A stretch of 64,000 nucleotides of DNA. Origin: Bimastos eiseni. Lineage: Eukaryota; Annelida; Clitellata; Crassiclitellata; Lumbricidae. This document shows positions 34,941-48,000 of this stretch, in pieces. The stretch covers positions 26,751,856 through 26,815,855 of the forward strand of contig OY365814.1 of assembly GCA_959347315.1 (NCBI GenBank), written 5' to 3'. Position numbers and translations under genes: made by a program. The notes beneath the pieces were generated by a model that was not told the DNA's origin, did no database searches, and worked only from the letters and a program-made list of their open reading frames with translations. How positions within the stretch are numbered: the stretch's first letter is position 1; each line of letters opens with the position of its first letter.

Positions 34941-35689
34941 GCAGTTTTTCATCTACCTGTGTAAGTTCAGTGCACTAGAAACCTTCTTGCCCCTTTCACT
35001 AAGCGTAATAATTCAGATTCGGTTTCTTTGTAAAGTGTAGGCACACGAGAGTAGGCTACGGAAACATGAAAGCAGATTAATATCTAGATCTAGATTCCTT
35101 GGCAGAATATGAAACCGATAATAGCGTCCCTACATGACGTCACACAGGTTCATCCATCATTTTTGATGGATGAAGTGTAATGTTTTCATAATCATAGCAA
35201 CCATGCATAATATGTGATATTATTCCTGCTCATAGTTCAGATAATAATCGACCATGGATTTTTCGCTGGGAAGGTATACGCTATATCTTATACGTGCAGT
35301 GTAGGCCTATAAGGGTTTCCTGTAAGCTTACTTCTCACTTGTAACTCTGTGTCTTGTGTGCGAACGTTAAATAGGCATACCTACAATCCAAAAATACATG
35401 TAAATCTAAAAAAATATTTTAAAACCTGAAAAATCTACGCTTTACTCATTCCTGCTTTGTGGCTGCATACCACAGACGGAGACTTAGTCCTGGGTTTGGA
35501 GAGATCGAAAAATTGGGGGGCAGGTTGAAAAATGTCAGCTCCTGAACATGGATACAGCAAAAAGAATGGACAGTATAAAGTCCTGTAGAAATGTTTCATA
35601 TTTCTGACATGTTTATGAAATATTTGGGGATATACGCAGCTCCACTTCTCCACCTAACATTTCTGAGGGTATACCTTCCCCTTCTGTCA
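34941..35689. other. no gene recognised
   Basis: Intergenic. GATGGATGAAG-type short inverted repeats near 35150-35175 (ATCCATCATTTTTGATGGAT). Confidence 0.45.
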
Positions 35690-35808
35690 CCCTAGGTCTA
35701 CGCCTTTGCTGAATAAGCCGACGCCCTCAGACCATTGCAGAGTCCAAAGGAATTTCAATATGATCGATCGATATCAACCCTAGGTCTACGCCTTTGCTGA
35801 ATAAGCCG
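35690..35808. repeat. 31-bp direct repeat pair
   Basis: CCCTAGGTCTACGCCTTTGC and the following 11 bases are identical at 35690-35720 and 35778-35808. Confidence 0.9.
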
Positions 35809-36394
35809 GGCTGCAACCATAACTCTTCTCCCAATTCAAGCACTGTTGCCATTTCTTCTTACACAGCAGCTGTGGTATTTCATTTGCTGATAATGCTGAA
35901 ATGAAATCACGCGGGTCTATCGAATGTAACATTGATTTGTATAGATTTGCGAGTTGTGGCTGTAAACTTTGCAAAGCCCAAAAATAGCGTTCAAAAAGAA
36001 TCAGTGCTCGCTTGTTAGTCGTTGTTCTAACGCAATCGGGCACAGACGAAACCTACATCTTGCGATATTCCGTGTGATTTTCCTGGACAGAATCCGAACC
36101 CAAACCCGGAACTTGCCTGGCTGGCTGGGTGACTTGCCTGGCCGAATTGGCTAACCGCCTGACACATTTGCCAGAGCCGAGGGTGCCAGACTATGGCTCT
36201 GACAGCCTGGCCGCTGGGGGAGAGGGGGTCCTATTAGGGTCTGATTACTACGATGTCAAGCGGTTTGCTCTTCGGGGTCTGAGAAGGAGGATGCCAACTT
36301 GTTTACTTATATAAACAACGACCTTCGCGTTCATTTTGCCATCGCAGGCCCTTCTCAGATGAGACTTCAACAGAATAGACGAGACATATAGACA

Positions 36395-36475
36395 TCTACA
36401 CACACACGCACACCTAATGCACACATGACACACGCGCACGCACACGCACACACACACACCACCCACGGACACACG
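36395..36475. repeat. (CA)n microsatellite
   Basis: Interrupted CA with CG-containing units. Confidence 0.9.
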
Positions 36476-37884
36476 GACCGTGAATTTTCGTTCTGTTTAT
36501 GATGTCAAGTTCGAAACAGGCTGGATCTGTTGATGAACGACCAGCCTCATCGACTCTTCATTGTAACACTAGACTAGCCTAGGAGTCTAGGACTTAGTTG
36601 CATAATAGCCTAACTTCCTGCTTCCATATAAGGATGGGGCTCAGATCTAATAATTATACATAGGCCTAAGCCTGATCCTCCAGGCCCACAGATATAATTA
36701 CAGCTTTATACCTAGACATTTGAAGGTCCTGCATTCGAAGGTTCTACGCATAATGCTGGCATAATTAATCAAATGCCTCGAACGCTTTAAGTCATCGTTT
36801 AGCCTAGTGAATTGCTGCGTCAGTCGTGGCCGGGAGCTGATTTGTCGGATCGTATAACACAACGAATACTGTGTAAATAGCTAGTAATGTGAGAACTGAG
36901 AAGCCCTATGTAAATGATCAGGTACGATACGATACGAATGCAAGTTGGGCAATCAGAAGACGAGATTAGGAAAACTAGTCTGCATTGTCCATCGTAAAAA
37001 ACTGGACGAACAATAATTCTATAGATAATAAAACAAATTTATGCGAATCTCTTAGCCTGGCGCTCTCTCTGGGTATTAAAACACCGAATAGGCTGTACGA
37101 TTTTACACGAGTTTCCATTCCTGAATAGGCCTACCTAATACAGATTGCTTGCTCCTCGCTTGTGGCCATTAGGCCTACTATTTATTAGGGCCTAATAAGG
37201 CTTAAAGCTACTTTTAAAGACGTCATTAATGTTTTTACGACTACCTGGGTTTTTCCAGTTGCTTTTAATGCACGCGTGTCGTTTGATTTTTTAGATCGAC
37301 GTTACAGGCTACGCTTCACCTTACACTCCCAGAAGTCAGTTTTACGACTCTCAGTTGCCCATCGTCTTGAATCTGGTAAAAGCAGTAGGGCCGGGTTGCA
37401 TTTGATCTTAATTATTGCTATCTACCACATCAAACAGGTCTATATAGGCTTAGGTATATTTTTAGATATATTTATATAGTAATAAAACGATAACTATTCG
37501 AAAATTGGTTTTTGTTTTGCTTTAAAACTGTCCCGTGCTGCCCGTCATTCAACATCATCTTTCCCTATAGCTCCTCTATCCATCACCCCGGAAGGTTTCC
37601 ATTCTAAACTTACGTCTCACCTTTTCAAAACTCTTACCCAGACTACTTGACATTCCATCTGTCAATCCTCGACCAAAGCGACACTATAAGGCTTCGTACT
37701 CTGCCTCCCTGCCACGGTGTAAGATATACATGGTGTGTGCACCCTTACGCTTGCCATGTAGCGTTTTGGCTAGGCTTATTAATTCGACAGGCGGCGCTGC
37801 GATCATTACAAGATTATGGCCGCTCGTAATGTTGTGCAGCGGAATGTGCAAGAATAAGCATTGTAAGTGAATTTATGTTATCTA
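36476..37884. other. no gene recognised
   Basis: Unique-looking, with many short AGGCCTA motifs. 37530-37660 may be an old LINE tail, not convincing. Confidence 0.4.
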
Positions 37885-37985
37885 TGTATCAGAGGTGTAA
37901 CAAGCGGGGGGCAGAGGCATCTGATTTCCAAGTTTTGAAACTGGGGGACTTTCTTACCAGTTTTAGGGCTCAGTGCCCCCCAAAC
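37885..37985. repeat. G/C-run dispersed repeat end, copy 2
   Basis: GAGGTGTAACAAGCGGGGGG, compare 165-262. Confidence 0.45.
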
Positions 37986-38441
37986 TGTTCTATATTTTGT
38001 ATGAGTTTAATTGCTTTCGCTTTTTAAATTTAATGATTATGCAGAGGCCATAGAAATAATGTTATAAATACTTAATTCCTTCATAGCAATCTCAAGGTTA
38101 GCTCAATTACTACTCTTGCAAATAAATCCCGACATTTTTAACCAATTAAGAATCTGCCTATTGAATTTTGACAATTGCCTTGTTATCACCAGTCAATTGT
38201 ACTCGACCATCAAAACCCTGGCATATTAAGTAATTGAGAAGGCGCTAGAGAAATGTCCGTATACATGCATATCAAATATAAGATCTAAATAACTTATACG
38301 TTGATATGAATCTTGCAGTAAGTTAAAGCCAAAATTAATTTGTCATCCAGTCTATGCGCTGTTGCAATGACCATGTTACAACCTCATGATGATGGACAAA
38401 ATTAATTTGCATGCAATTTCACTGTATATTATACAAAATGA

Positions 38442-38922
38442 CAGTGTTGTGTGCAAGACTTGACACTTCAAGACCAAGACGAGACCGAAACAGTGAAGTG
38501 CTGAGACCAAGACAGTGAGGTGCTGAGACCGAGACACTAGGTTCAAGACAGTCAGAGACAGTACAAGACGTTAAAAGACAAGTGATCCTATATAAAATGT
38601 TGCAAAATGCTAATGTAACAGTTTTCGGGAATAATGTTTATTTGTAATTTAAATTTGAAACTTATAATGTATATAGTACAAATTCCTGAGAACAGTTTTT
38701 ATATTTCCGCGCAAGATTTTAAAACAGTTCACGCGAAACTTATCGAGACCTCTTGTTCGAGACAGAAAAAGACATTCTTTTCAAGACAGTTTCTAAAAAT
38801 TCGAGACACAACCTCGAGACCAAGACCGAGACCGAGACAGCAGGCTTTCGAGACCGAGACACTAAAAAACAGTCTCGATACGTCTCGAGACCGAGACACT
38901 GTCTCGAGACCATACAACTCTG
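38442..38922. mobile_element. 481-bp hAT-type MITE rich in CGAGAC units
   Basis: Perfect 8-bp duplication CAAAATGA at 38434-38441 and 38923-38930. Ends CAGTGTTGTGTGCAAGACTT and, inverted, CAGAGTTGTATGGTCTCGAG. The interior is full of GAGACCGAGACA/AAGACCAAGAC subrepeats. No transposase. Confidence 0.85.
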
Positions 38923-38930
38923 CAAAATGA

Positions 38931-40459
38931 TAATAGTATACACGTTAAAAGCGTCCTGCATATCTTATTTTTATGGAGTAACTATAATAAGATGGCTTTT
39001 GTTAAGATAATTTGTGCCACCGATTCTTAAAATTTCTGGTGGCAAAATTCAAAAAGTGGGGGGGGGGGCAACAAAATATACGAACATATATACTTTTGTA
39101 CCTTACACTGTAACGTGCATTTTGAACTGGTTGTCTTGGTTTGCATCAATTGCTTGTATAGTAGTGCATGGAAAAGTGATTCAATACAAAGTCATTGCTC
39201 GATGCAGGAACAGCATGAAATCCCAACAATACAATTAGGTCTTCATTATTATTATTATGAATTTAATTTTTGCTCCATTTGATGCATATTTTCACCTGCT
39301 TTTATTTTTAAAATGACAACAATAAGCATCCAATAACTGAAAGATAGGCCTATGAACTTAAAATTTGTGAAGTCTGAGAATGAGAAATTTGTCTCGGACT
39401 GAATGGACATGATATCTAACTGCTCTGAGCTATAAAATGTAAAGATAACTAAGGCTATGTGATGAATATACAAATGAAGCGTAAATCCTCGAAAATTTCT
39501 CACCACCCACAAAAGCCATGTCAGGGAGACCAGCTTATTCACCGGCGCTAAAATGCATGTTACCATTATTGTCTCACATCTACGTCATTGTGGTGTGGCC
39601 TCCAGCAGTAAAACTATTTCAGAACAGTGTGGTAGCAAGAAGTTGTGGCTCTAGATACATGTGCTTCCATTTTTCTCGTGTACATGTTATGTTATATATA
39701 ATTATAATTTTGTCATGGTATGGCGTGTCTCAGCACCGATACCCATATACATGATATATTGCCTTATAAAAAGTCACAAGCTTTGAAAATGCTTGAAAGT
39801 ATATTGTCTGTATTAACAAGTTTATTTCATTACTGCAAAATATTTAAGCACAGTTGTCACATGTTACTACTTGAATGTATTGGTCGTGTCTTTAGACAAA
39901 GAGCTATGTCAGGGATATCAGGGTTCAGCAGGCCTTATTGATACCAGTAGGACGGGAGTTGCAATAGTCAGCCAGGCGAGTACTGGGCCAGAATTGACTT
40001 CGTCTATTGATTAGAATTCTCTATTGAATACACGTGGTAACTGCCTATGATCATATTAAACTTTGTACATAATTCAACTGTGGCTAATGAATCAATCTCT
40101 GGATTATCCTGACTGCTTGTACATATGATGAACATGGATATAATTGGATATATCAATTTTCAACACATGTTTCGTTTATTGATGGCTGAACAGCGTTTTA
40201 CATCTGCCTTTGTTCTAATTTCCTATGCTTAGGTGTTGCTAAATCACACAGTTATTATACTTCTTTATGGGCCATGTTGATCGTATGGCACCGCCATCGC
40301 CATCTAGCGAACTGTTAGTTATCATTAGCCCCATATTACAGCCAAGTGAACCCACTTATATCTTACGTCATGCTCTCTGCTGACCTTCTGGAAACTGGAC
40401 TCTGATCTCCCAGCCTGGCGGGCTACCACAGACTATTCTTTGGACAACCTCTTCGATTT
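38931..40459. other. no gene recognised
   Basis: AT-rich. A G-run near 39057-39068 with a GTGCCACCG/CTGGTGGCA pair hints at a further small transposon. No exon supported. Confidence 0.4.
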
Positions 40460-40530
40460 GATGCAGCGCTCGTACATAGGCTGGTGCCCTGCTCTTGACT
40501 TTCAAGTGGTGCTTTAGAAATTTGGAGATT
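40460..40530 (+). repeat. dispersed CTGGTGCCCT repeat, copy 2
   Basis: CAGCGCTCGTACATAGGCTGG, TGCCCTGC, CAAGTGGTGCTTTAGAAATTTGGAG. Confidence 0.65.
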
Positions 40531-41031
40531 GAAATTACAAGCTCATTGAGCAAACAGCTGATTCTAAGAGATCAAAAATATTTACTAGAAAACTAATGAA
40601 AGGTATTGTACATGACCCTTATAATGACATATTTCTGTAAAATAGAAATAGAATTTCGAATCGAAGTGGAATAACGGTTCGAATTCGAGTCGAATCAGTG
40701 GGTACCAGGCCCGCTGGCTAAGTGATTATAAGTAGCCAATTAATTATATATGGAGTGTGGGGATATAATAATATTGAGCATAGACATGAATCACATGAAG
40801 AAGTTTCGAAATATTGACATGGAGAAGAATGGAGCAAATCAGCTAGACTGAAGAACATAAGACAAATGAAGAGGAGAGTATACACACACAGTGTCACATT
40901 CACACAACGAGAATAAAACATAGAAATAGCAGTTGAAGAGTATCGTCTATGTTTTGTTATGGTTTTGGGAGGGACAGTCTAGGCTTTTCCAAAGATGCTC
41001 ACCGGCAACAGCGGCTGCGATTTTAACGAAA

Positions 41032-43638
41032 ATGGCGTCCCATGTGGTTAGAAGGTCGTTGAAGGTTTTTGTTGGAAATATTAGCTGGACTGTCTCACAG
41101 CGTACGTGATCAATGAAATTGAGTTTTAAATGGTAGTGTGGTGAACTTTTTAAAATTTCATGATTTTTACGGGACACCTATAATTTGTGACAGACTAACT
41201 TGGTTACTACCCTTGTTTTAGGCCTACTGATGTTACCGATCCCTAGTAAGCAGTGCTAATCACTGCGTAAAAGTAAATGGTAGCAGTAACTTGCATCTGA
41301 AAGGCGCGTACACCTGAGTTACTTACTTGTTCGTGTTTGGATTCATGTTTTGTATCAATTTCAGAACTAATAAGTACTTGTAAGTAGTTTGCGGCCGACG
41401 CCCGCATTTAGAATGTTGCCCCTAAACCTAGATTACCGCCGGGGGTGGGGGGTCTCCCCGAAGGATAAATCTTCTGCGGCTATTACAACCAATAATTCTA
41501 CCACTTCTGGAAGCAGTTGTTCGTTTGTTACGATAAATAATTATAACATAGGAGCTCTGGTGCAAAGAATTGGGAGAGGACCATATTTGTGTCGTCTGTC
41601 ATACGTGCATGACTAAATCATAATATTTGTTAGAGTTGATAATAATTGACTGATTATACATATTGCTGTTGTATTGGCAGGTGAACTAGGAGACTACTTC
41701 ACAAAATTTGGCAATGTAAAAGATGCAAGAATTGTCTTTGTAAGTATTACTTGACGGAGAGTATCACACACGATTGGTTCGCATAGCTATTTTGGATACA
41801 GCGTACATCAAGGCATCTCTGGGTCTGAGGACACCAGTGTCCAGGGGCGGCGATCCTGGGGGCCGAGGGGGACAAGTCCCCCCACCTTTTACAGAGAGGG
41901 AACACTTTATATGTGTGTCCCCCACATATCGTACCCCTCTCATTGGGTGTTCTCCCACCTGTCAATTGAGATTGCCACCTCTGCCAGTGTCCATACAAAT
42001 GGTGGCTTGTTTCAGATGTTTGAATCATGGGCTAGCATAGTTCATACATGGAGGGCACCTTGAATGGTTTGACACCCATTCAAACGTTCAGTGGAGGCGA
42101 AAGATCTTGCCCAATCAATTGCAAAGTTGAAGCTATATGCCTGTTGTAGAAAACATATACATTCACAGTAACTTGTGTGTATCAAAATACTGTTGGGTAA
42201 ATTCCTGAACATGGATTTTGAATGTAAGAATGTATCCAGACATTTGTACTTTGGCTTTAACTGTGCAGCTTTTCCACATCATTAAAGGGCCAAAGCATCT
42301 CTCAAAATTGGTGACCGGTAAACATATCGCCTTTCAATAAATAATTCTGATCATTTAATTTAAATTGGTTATGGAAAGAAGGTCATGTGTTGTCACACAA
42401 TTAAGATAGTGGACTGCATCTTTATATTCCTAACTAAACTGCAGTTCGTTACTAGTTTCACAAAGAGTTAGAAGCATTAATTATGTAAATACAGAGGAAA
42501 CGCATTTTTGTCTATGAAGTTGTAGATTACCTATGGAGGGTAACTTTAAGTGGTTATTGCAGTTTAACGACACTGTGTGGTAACAAAGACCATCAGCGTC
42601 GCCTTCCTCCTTTATCCAGGCTTGGGACTGGCACTGGCCGAGTACTACTAGTGGCGGAGTTGTAACTTTAAGGCCTATAGACCGTGACCTCCAAACTTGC
42701 ACCAATCATACCCTAACTAGGCTTACGACACAAAGTGATGTCCGTATTACTCTGATAAAAGCTGTATTCTATGTTGCAGGATAAGACTGGTCTGAGCAAA
42801 GGTTATGGCTTTGTAACGTTTCAAAATAAGAAAGGATACGAAGCAGTTCTAAGCCATGAAGCACTCAATCTCAGTGGACAAACGGTAGGATTGTTTTCTT
42901 GCTTTGCTACTTGCCGAATTGTTTTCCTTGTGAATGCCAAGTAAACTGTATTTAATAACTTCTGAGTAGGCATCTGACTACCCATCATTTAATAATGAAA
43001 TGTTCAATAGTCCTACCGACTTGACCAAGCACATTTTTCAATGGATTGGGTGAGAGGGTTCACCACTGTTGCCTATTTAATTCTTTGAACCCTGACTTCC
43101 TGGTGTAATAACCCATGGACCCTGAGTTTCTGAGCACATTTTAACCATGAATATAAGTAAGCATGTATGTATGCATTTATGTATACATGCACACATACAT
43201 AGATACATACACCGCCATTGTTGTACCCCAGGATATAAGTTTATACGCTCATCCCGTTATAGCTGGATCCCGGGTTCAAAGAGTTAACCCTCTAATGAAG
43301 AGTTTCGTTGGGTTCTCATACATTTTAGTACACATTCATTGTTGAAGGGCTAAGGTTCCTGTGTATTGATTATGTAGCCTAAGATGAAAACTCTTGAATA
43401 AGCCAACTGGGCCTGTATTATGTGTTAGGCCTACCATATAAACATATACTGAACTAATACATAACGTTATGTCTTTTTTGTTAAGTAACGTGTTTTGTGT
43501 GAGACTTGCCATATCGTCATGTACTTTACATGATGTCGTGTTTTGAATTTTACTTAGTTAACGGTCAGACCAGCGATAACGAGGCCTGCTATGAAACAGA
43601 ACACTACTTTTGAAGATTCCAGCACAACATCAACATAG
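41032..43638 (+). CDS. SLIRP: SLIRP-like mitochondrial RRM protein, four exons
   Basis: SLIRP partners LRPPRC to stabilise mitochondrial mRNAs in the matrix. CDS exons: 41032-41101, 41681-41739, 42780-42884 and 43558-43638. All junctions are GT-AG and the phases chain (1, 0, 0), giving 104 aa against about 109 in human. ATG at 41032 is in good context (GAAAATGG). The N-terminus MASHVVRRSLK is basic and suits mitochondrial import. One RRM fills most of the protein: RNP2 VFVGNI (12-17) followed by SWT, like the SLIRP IPWT; ELGDYFTKFGNVKDARIVF (25-43); RNP1 KGYGFVTF (50-57). The short tail includes RPAITRP, recalling the SLIRP RRPK tail. A hAT MITE and a dispersed repeat sit in intron 2. Stand-alone small RRM length, the SWT motif and the tail favour SLIRP over DAZ/BOULE-type proteins. 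Gene model secure; name likely. Confidence 0.85.
41842..41983. mobile_element. 142-bp hAT-type MITE in SLIRP intron 2
   Basis: Perfect 8-bp duplication CCAGTGTC (41834-41841, 41984-41991). Ends CAGGGGCGGCGATC and, inverted, CAGAGGTGGCAATC. Confidence 0.9.
42560..42660 (+). repeat. dispersed 'CCTCCTCCTTTATCCAGGC' repeat, copy 10
   Basis: Near-consensus copy in SLIRP intron 2: AGTTTAACGACACTGTGTGG, CTTCCTCCTTTATCCAGGC, TTGGGACTGGCACTGGC. Confidence 0.9.
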
Positions 43639-44249
43639 TGTCCATTATTGTACGAAGAGGGGCAAAAAGAGAGACTCGTTCTTGAATGACCTTGTGTCGG
43701 CGTTTCATTTTTGTCAGAAAAAATGTAGGAAACAAACATGTGGTCGATAGTTTAGTGAAATGTATTGTCATGTGGCCTTTGTAAAAACAAATCGTGAATA
43801 AGGGTGAATTGAGTTTCTTTTACCTTTTTTGTCATTGTTTTAGTTTCTTACTTGTTCTGTTCTGCTGAAATGAGATGTGAAAAAATATTGAAAGCTGTTC
43901 CATGTTAAAAGTTTATGATTGCTAGAACTATTTGACTAGCCATCCAAAACCATCGTTTTTTTTATTACATGAAAGATCTAAGAAAATGGTCTTTTGTAAT
44001 AGATGAAGTAATTGTCTTTTCATACACAATATTATAAATGATGATTTATATGGCACCAAAAAAGCACTAAACAGGTTCAAACATTGATTGTGATTACTCG
44101 ATTTATTCATACACTTGATAAGTATAAAGGTACTTGCAGTCCTCCGAGGATCTGCCATAGTTGTTGCCAATATACATAAATGCTGGAAAAGACTGGATTC
44201 AAAATCTGAAGATGACATGTGCTTCACATTCATTCGTATGAAGAAAGTA
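43639..44249. other. SLIRP 3' flank, no further gene
   Basis: No canonical AATAAA close to the SLIRP stop. Sequence is AT-rich and unremarkable. Confidence 0.45.
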
Positions 44250-44835
44250 TGATTCTGTTGAGTAGCTGGGATGGCAAACTGTATGATGAGCACCTCTGCT
44301 CAGTAGAGCAGAGGTTGTGGCGACCCGGTGCAGTTAAGTTAGAGTAGCAGAGTGGCAAAGATAAGCATGGGCGAAACCTAGCAAGGACCACCAGACCAAA
44401 GCGATGCAAGGACCACCAGACCAAAGCGATGATGTGGTACGAGATCCGCTGATGGAGGGGGAGCCAGTGTAGCGCATCCAGCATATAACTAGAGACGTGG
44501 CCAAATTTTGGAATACTGACAGGATGAGCAGCAGAATGCAGAACCCTGTCGAGGCACCGCAACTGCCCAGTTGGAAGGCCAACATAGAGTGAGCAGCAGT
44601 AATCTTGTTGGGCTGTGATGAGGGAGTGGACATGTGTAGCAGTGGCGTCTGGAGTGAGCAAGCAAGCGATTCGTCAATATCCAGGCCTCCAGAACCTGGC
44701 TCATTGTCTGATCGACATTAGTGTTAGAAGCGACAGAAGTGGCAGACACAAAGTGCTGTATAGCGCAGACCCCATAATGAGGGCATGTTCAACATTTTTC
44801 AACTTCTGGCTCAGTGGCACCCAGGTCATGCATGG
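44250..44835 (-). mobile_element. LINE reverse-transcriptase C-terminal fragment
   Basis: The minus frame 44661-44230 reads HSLITAQQDYCCSLYVGLP, then RVLHSAAH and LHWLPLHQRISYHI, the diagnostic C-terminal thumb region of CR1/Rex-like LINE RTs. The part 5' of 44661 continues in another frame. It contains a 26-bp tandem duplication (44379-44428). 5'-truncated and frameshifted. Confidence 0.88.
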
Positions 44836-45032
44836 AAGCAGAACACTCTCAAGATAATGTAATTAATTCATTTTAAGTTGACCCCGCCATGCATTTATTC
44901 ATGGCAATTATCAATGTACCACTCAACAAACATTGAACATCTGTACTTGAGTTTGCATCCATCCAAGCCAGTATGAATGAGAAACTGCAATTCAGAGAAT
45001 GGCATTATTTCAGCTATTCCGCTCAGGTTCAA

Positions 45033-45038
45033 TTTATT
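45033..45038 (-). promoter_or_regulatory. poly(A) signal for the DMAC2-like gene
   Basis: AATAAA on the minus strand, 27 bases after the stop codon at 45065. Confidence 0.65.
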
Positions 45039-45064
45039 GCATTTCCTAAACAAAGCGATGAAAA

Positions 45065-48000
45065 TCACGGTTGTATTTTCATTCTGCTTTTGTCAGTTGC
45101 AGCACTTGTCAGTTCTAAGACACCATCACTGGCTGCAGCAAGCGCTCTTTCATGCTCCTTTCTGTGGGCAAAATGCTCCCACTGTCTTAAAAATGCTGGA
45201 GTATCTCCACCCTCGGCCGACCCTTTGAGATCATCACCTGTTGTGTAGTCAATGCCTTCAATAACACACTTGGGCATCGCTTCTTCCAACATCAAAGCCA
45301 CCAGTTTTTGGTTCCTAACGTTCGGCATGTCATAGAGGAAGAGTCGTTTGAGATTGCTGTAAATGTAAAACCACTAAACTATTAATATTACTTCTTGAAT
45401 TCGAGAGCAGATAATATATCACGTTTTCTTTATGTTCTTTTTTTCTAGAAGTACTATTCAAAAAACCTATACACTACATTTTTTAAATTGCACATATTCA
45501 GACACAAAGTACCAAACTGTTAAAAGGTGCATTAAACAATTGCACTACAACTAAATCCTAGGACAATGGCCAGACAAGTCCAAGTTTCACATGATGTGAC
45601 ATCACTCAAGCCATAATGACCAAGAACCAATATTATTTAAATCACCATCTTGCAATCTTAGTTCCATCCTGCAATCTTAGTTCCATCTTGCAATCATAAT
45701 TCCATTTTGCAACTGTAGTTCCATCTTGCAATCTTGTTGCCCCAAACACATGGAATCAACGACCACTGTTATTAAACATTAAGAAACATCTCATGACTCG
45801 CTATCCCCATTGAATTTTAAACATCTCGATATCTGTTTGCTCTTCACTTGGAACTGCGCCTCACTCAATCATCTCTTCATGACCTTGTGCATTTGAATTA
45901 TTTTTTAATAGTAACAGTAACAATAATAGGCACAAACACAAATGAATAGCAATTACTTATAACTGAACTTACTGGAGTCTGTGTAAAGACGCCAGGCCTC
46001 TTTCCGTCACCTCTGGACATCCACTCAAGTCTAACGCTAATAGCGTATCACGAAAATTGACGAAGCGATCAAGACACCAGTCATTGATGTGTGGACACTT
46101 GCTGACATTGAGGTACTTCAGATGATGAAGATCAACTGTATCAAGCACAGATAAATAACTGTCACAACATTTGCATATATTTGTTTTATTATCAAAAATG
46201 ATTTATAAATAAAACTTAAATGCTTAACAAGCAAACTGTAACTCCAACTGCAATTGCGCTGTCGAGGCGTGTGTATGCACTTCTGAGCAAAAAGATGGTG
46301 GAAGAAGGGCGGTATCAAATTTCGGAAATAAGAAGCAAAGGTTACAAGTTGCATAGCTTGTAAAACAATTGTTGAGGTATGGTTTAAAAGAACTTCAGAC
46401 ACATTTTTCATTGATAACAAAACTGTCAGAAACTACGAGAATTTGTTTCAAGTTTCAGGCAACAGTGGTAATTACAGTGACAAGTGAAGTATTCTTTCAT
46501 TAAAATGTGCAAACTGATCTTAATGCATAAAGGTCACACAATAAGAGCAACTTGAGACAACATCAAGATATATACATCGTTGCACAATACCAATGTTGCT
46601 CAAACCCTGATGCAATCAGTCCAACAGAAAATTAGTTGTTGATCCATGCAGGGAAAAGTGTGTCTCCCTGTTTGAACATCATTCTAAGTCTTTCACTTCA
46701 ACAAAGTATACTTTACCCTCAGGACAGTTGCTCAGGAAAGTGAAGCAAGTATATGCAAACCACTGAGGCTCAATGTTCAGCACTCATGAATAAGCTGTTG
46801 CCCTGCACTTGGCCTTTTAATTGGCACCTTAGAAGTGTGGAGATAATGATCACACCCTATTATATAGTCGTACAGGCTTCACCCTGATAATTAATTTTCC
46901 CAATGATGCAATCAGTTGAGATCATTACACGTTTGAGGCACCTAATAAATTAAGAATTATCAAGCACTCCACCTAATACAAATCTGTTTCATACCAAAAT
47001 TATCAAAACTGGTGTACATCATTTTTGTGTTTGATACATCTACCGCCTCGAGTTTGACGTCTGCTTGAGCAGAAGAAGGTAGGTAATATTTTCCTGCTGC
47101 ATTTTTTTGCATCCATCTGTCAATGCCTTCGAATCTGACAGCTCCACCGCGGGCAACGACGAAGTGCGCGGTAGCCAGGTCAGGCCCCAGAGTATGATGC
47201 CTTTCAGGAATATATCTGGAAATTTTACAGTGGAAATTAAATTGGATAATTGCACTCAAAAAGGCACAAAATGCAGTTGTGACATATAGTGATCTACAAA
47301 AAAAACAGCAAAAACATCCATAATTCATACATGAAAATGTTTGTCATCAGCACAAATTAAAACCAGGTTCCTCATAGGACTAATGTAAAAATAAAATCTA
47401 CTTTCCTGACAACAACACAATGTTTAAGCCTTTACATTTTTTAATTAAAGACCAGCATCATTGATTTCCCATACATTTTCATACATGCTGGTCGTTATAG
47501 AGTCAACAACAAGCACCATTGATTTCCCAGTCACTTTTGGTACATGCTTGTCCCTAAAGGGTTAATTAAAATTTTATGAACCAAAACAATAAGCTCAAAC
47601 AGTAGCAAAAACAACCTGCTGTTAAAAAGTTACCTATGATCTGCTACCAGCGCTTCCCATTCCTTCTTTCGCATCAATCGTCTTATAGCACTTGGACTGA
47701 GGTCTATCGGTTGCTGGAGCCATATAATCAGATCACGACTTACTCCCTTCTTCCAGCTGTACAAGAAACCACGCTTCACTGTGTGCTGAACAAGACTCTT
47801 CTTGCCCACTCGAAACAGCAAAGATGCCTGTAACATTTATGAGCAGCAGAATAAAAATAATATGAGCAATTTATTACCACAGAAGATATATAGATACTTC
47901 ATATTTGATTATTTTTACTTCAAGTCTGTATACCTTAAATAAGTTTCCCTTGTGAAATAAGTACTTCTTGTTAGAGTTCTTGTGCTTTCTAAGCTCATTG

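Noticed and set aside
41552..41604. Candidate RNP2 exon (RTIFVSSV) directly upstream of SLIRP exon 2
   Set aside because: Too short a spacer to the next RRM helix. The exon at 41032-41101 gives VFVGNISWT with correct spacing and a start codon.
44973..45248. Plus ORF of 91 codons
   Set aside because: Antisense to the last DMAC2 exon.
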